A stretch of DNA of 6,649 nucleotides from Spirochaetales bacterium (lineage in GTDB: Bacteria; Spirochaetota; Spirochaetia; DSM-27196; SLST01), in NCBI GenBank assembly GCA_007130265.1, contig SLST01000164.1:1-6649 (forward strand), read 5' to 3'. The notes below the pieces were generated by a model. It searched no databases. It had not been told where the DNA came from and was given only the letters and a program-made list of their open reading frames with translations. Of this stretch, positions 4,536 through 6,649 are shown piece after piece. The position numbers and the translations under genes are program-made. Position 1 is the first letter of the stretch, and the number at the start of each line of letters is the position of its first letter.

Positions 4536-4641
4536 GGGGACGCTCCGGCCCTACCAGGAAGGGGCTCTCGTCGATCGGCTTGCGCCGCTTCGTGGCGCGT
4601 GAGACACAGATCCCAATGGAGATGGAGCCGGTTCGTCCGTC

Positions 4642-4718
4642 AAGGAGGATGCCATGTGAGTCGGTACGATCGAAGGCTGGAAAGGATGGTTCTGGTTACG
4701 GAAACACAAAAGGAGTAG
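4642..4718 (+). promoter_or_regulatory. Strong orphan ribosome-binding site with a possible 20-codon leader peptide
   Basis: A consensus AAGGAGG (4642-4648) stands about 70 bases before the binding-protein start. Two starts fit it well: an ATG at 4654 followed at once by TGA (a start-stop unit), and a GTG at 4656 with a seven-base spacer. The GTG frame encodes 20 residues (MSRYDRRLERMVLV, then TETQKE) and ends in TAG at 4716-4718. Its last codons contain the AAGGAG ribosome-binding site of the binding-protein gene, and its stop is three bases before that ATG. This arrangement would allow translational coupling or leader-peptide control. No codon run pointing to a particular amino acid is present. 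Confidence 0.3.
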
Positions 4719-4721
4719 ATC

Positions 4722-6649
4722 ATGGCACGGAGAATTATCAGCCTGGGCCTGGGGTTATTGCTGGTAGCAGGCCTCGTTTGGGCTCGGGGCGAACAGGAAG
4801 AGGCGGCCGAGCTGATGGGGTTTCCTCGCAGCGAAACCGTTTTCGCGCAACAACTGACGGAGCGGAATTCGACGCCCAACAACTTCAACTCCTGGGCAGG
4901 CTGGAGACAGCGAGATCGCGGCATGCAGCAGCTCGCATTCGGCCAGCTGTGGATTACCGATTTCGAGCGTGGCGAGATCCAGAACGACCTTGCTTCCGGA
5001 CCGCCCGAGTACAGCTCGGATTTCACCGAGATGACGATCAGGATGCGGGAAGGCATGTATTGGAGCGATGGCGTCGAGATCACCGCGGATGACCTGGTCT
5101 TCACTGTGCAGTTCATCAAAGCGACACCGGGAGCGAGTTATAACGCACCGCTCGAGTTACAGGTGAAGGATGCTTACGCTACAGGCCGGTACACCGCAGT
5201 CATTGAGCTGAACAACCCGAACCCGCGGTTTCACTTTGAGGTCCTTACCGACCTCTGGGGAAGTCTGTGGGTAATGCCGAAGCACGTCTTCGAACAGTTC
5301 ATGGTCGACGGCGAGGTTGACGCTGAAAGGTTTTTCGCCTTCGAGTTCAACCCGCCGGTGAGTGCCGGGCCGTATGTCCTGCACAGCTTTGATCCCGCAG
5401 GCTTCTGGACGGCATGGGAGAAGCGCGAAGACTGGGACCGGACACCAACCGGAGTCCTGTTCGGGGAGCCCGCTCCCAACTATGTCGTGTACAATCACTA
5501 CGGTGACTTCACCGCCCGGGTTATCGCAATGACACGTAAGGAGGTCGATATGGTCGACCTCGACCTTCCGGCAATCCGGGCCGTGATCAGAGCCGACGAC
5601 CATGCCCGCGGCTACTTCGCCGAGCGGGACTTCCCCTGGTTGCAGGCAAACAGGCATCCGGGTGTAGGCGGCGTCCTCTTCAACACCCTGCAGTATCCGT
5701 TTGACAACAGCGATGTTCGCTGGGCACTTACCCTGGCAATGGATCCGGTGTCCTACATCACGACTGCCTACGATGGCGCGGCGGCGATGAATCCTCTCCC
5801 GATCGTGATGAATGCCCCGCAGATGCAGGAGCCGTACATCGAGCCGATGCTCGCGTGGCTGGAGGATTTCACCCTGGATATCGGTGACGGGGAGACCTTC
5901 AAGCCTTGGGATCCCGACGCGCCGTTCCGTCTCGTCGAGGAGGCCTGGGACCGTGGATTCGAGTTCCCTGATGATCCTGATCTCATACGCGAAACGTTTG
6001 GTCACGGCGCCTGGAAACACGCACCGGAAGTTGCCGAAAGGCTTCTGGAGAACAACGGGTTTCGCCGGGACGACAACGGCAACTGGTTGCTTCCGGATGG
6101 GACTCCATGGCGTTTTGGCGTACATACCGACGGCACTCCAGGTCGATGGGTCTATCAGAACGCGATTGCGGCCCATGGCGAGTGGCGACGGTTCGGGCTG
6201 GACGTGCGATTCGAGATAAGTGAGCCCGGACAGCTGAGAATTGCCCATGGGCAGTTCTCCGTAACCGGCGGTCAGACGCATGCGTCGGCCTATCTTGAGA
6301 CGGCTGATCTGTTCCGGACCTTCACGACCTTCCACACGGACTACCTGGAGCCCGAACTCGGGGAGCGGACATGGGGGCATCCCACCCGATGGACCAACCC
6401 GCGGGTGGACGAGATTCTGGATACGATCAGGGGTACCCACCCGGACAACCACGAGGTGCTCAATCCGCTTGGCCTGGAGCTTCTCCAGATCTACATCGAA
6501 GAGATGCCGGCCATATCGGGTTCGACGTCCATGGACCCGTACGCCGTGTCCACCTACTACTGGACCGGCTGGCCAAGCGCCGAGAACCCTCACATAGTGC
6601 CGTACCATCACTATCCCAACTTCAAGTACCTGCTCACGTTCCTGGAGCC
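4722..6649 (+). CDS. ABC transporter solute-binding protein, family 5 (partial, 3' end outside window)
   Basis: At least 642 residues, continuing past the right edge without a stop. Residues 1-21 form a Sec signal peptide (MARRIISLGLGLLLVAGLVWA) with two arginines, a leucine-rich core and a VWA cleavage site; there is no lipobox cysteine, so the mature protein should be a periplasmic soluble protein. The family-5 signature is clear: MTIRMREGMYWSDGVEIT then ADDLVFT (104-128), followed by SAGPYVLHSFDPAGFWTAWE and FNTLQYPFDNSDVRWALTLA (320-339). Family 5 (PF00496) captures peptides, oligosaccharides, nickel and other ligands for an ABC importer. The PAGFWTAWEKREDWDRT stretch and the length above 600 residues point to the large subgroup often linked to oligosaccharide or peptide uptake. 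The ligand is not determinable here. AAGGAG (4710-4715) lies six bases before the ATG. Permease and ATPase genes probably follow beyond the window. Confidence 0.94.
   Translation, partial: MARRIISLGLGLLLVAGLVWARGEQEEAAELMGFPRSETVFAQQLTERNSTPNNFNSWAGWRQRDRGMQQLAFGQLWITDFERGEIQNDLASGPPEYSSDFTEMTIRMREGMYWSDGVEITADDLVFTVQFIKATPGASYNAPLELQVKDAYATGRYTAVIELNNPNPRFHFEVLTDLWGSLWVMPKHVFEQFMVDGEVDAERFFAFEFNPPVSAGPYVLHSFDPAGFWTAWEKREDWDRTPTGVLFGEPAPNYVVYNHYGDFTARVIAMTRKEVDMVDLDLPAIRAVIRADDHARGYFAERDFPWLQANRHPGVGGVLFNTLQYPFDNSDVRWALTLAMDPVSYITTAYDGAAAMNPLPIVMNAPQMQEPYIEPMLAWLEDFTLDIGDGETFKPWDPDAPFRLVEEAWDRGFEFPDDPDLIRETFGHGAWKHAPEVAERLLENNGFRRDDNGNWLLPDGTPWRFGVHTDGTPGRWVYQNAIAAHGEWRRFGLDVRFEISEPGQLRIAHGQFSVTGGQTHASAYLETADLFRTFTTFHTDYLEPELGERTWGHPTRWTNPRVDEILDTIRGTHPDNHEVLNPLGLELLQIYIEEMPAISGSTSMDPYAVSTYYWTGWPSAENPHIVPYHHYPNFKYLLTFLE

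Noticed and set aside
4582..4598. A GCGCC/GGCGC hairpin in the leader of the binding-protein gene as a terminator or riboswitch.
   Set aside because: It is only five pairs plus a wobble, has no T-run, and no conserved riboswitch core could be recognised around it.
5157..6611. A 484-codon minus-strand frame under the solute-binding protein gene.
   Set aside because: The plus strand encodes an uninterrupted family-5 binding protein with a signal peptide and signature motifs; the antisense frame has no recognisable features.

Overview
This is a GC-rich bacterial window of 6,649 bases with compact genes. It most likely comes from a free-living spirochaete of the Spirochaetaceae type. That is an inference: the solute-binding protein at the right end has a signal peptide followed by an acidic RGEQEEAAE stretch, a mature N-terminus common on spirochaetal binding proteins, and the rhodanese has a CSCGTAR-type loop that I associate with this group. 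No rRNA, tRNA, CRISPR array, insertion sequence or phage gene was found.

Layout from left to right. (1) A two-domain rhodanese (thiosulfate sulfurtransferase) on the minus strand, 1-879. (2) A toxin-antitoxin patch, 985-1751. It holds a decayed HicA-like toxin fragment on the plus strand, then an intact minus-strand operon of a BrnT-family toxin (GTG start at 1695) followed by a small helix-turn-helix protein, which is the probable antitoxin. A perfect 17-bp palindrome lies upstream and may be the operator. (3) An aldo/keto reductase on the plus strand, 1860-2834, with a good sigma-70-type promoter. (4) A stretch of 348 bases without an intact gene, 2835-3182, with two protein-like fragments and a 10-bp tandem duplication. 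(5) A second intact toxin-antitoxin pair on the minus strand: a ribbon-helix-helix antitoxin (3611-3841) overlapping a PIN-domain VapC toxin (3183-3614) by 4 bases. (6) A half-size drug/metabolite-type membrane transporter on the minus strand, 3902-4342, with a promoter carrying a perfect TTGACA. (7) A divergent intergenic region of 379 bases, then a family-5 ABC transporter solute-binding protein on the plus strand from 4722. That gene runs off the right edge, so the permease and ATPase genes are probably further right.

The metabolic genes (sulfurtransferase, reductase, transporter, binding protein) look unrelated to each other. They are separated by two intact toxin-antitoxin modules and one relic, which gives the window an accessory, patchwork character. 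The two most interesting points are the BrnT toxin paired with an Xre-like helix-turn-helix partner instead of the usual BrnA, and a strong orphan Shine-Dalgarno with a possible 20-codon leader peptide ending 3 bases before the binding-protein start.
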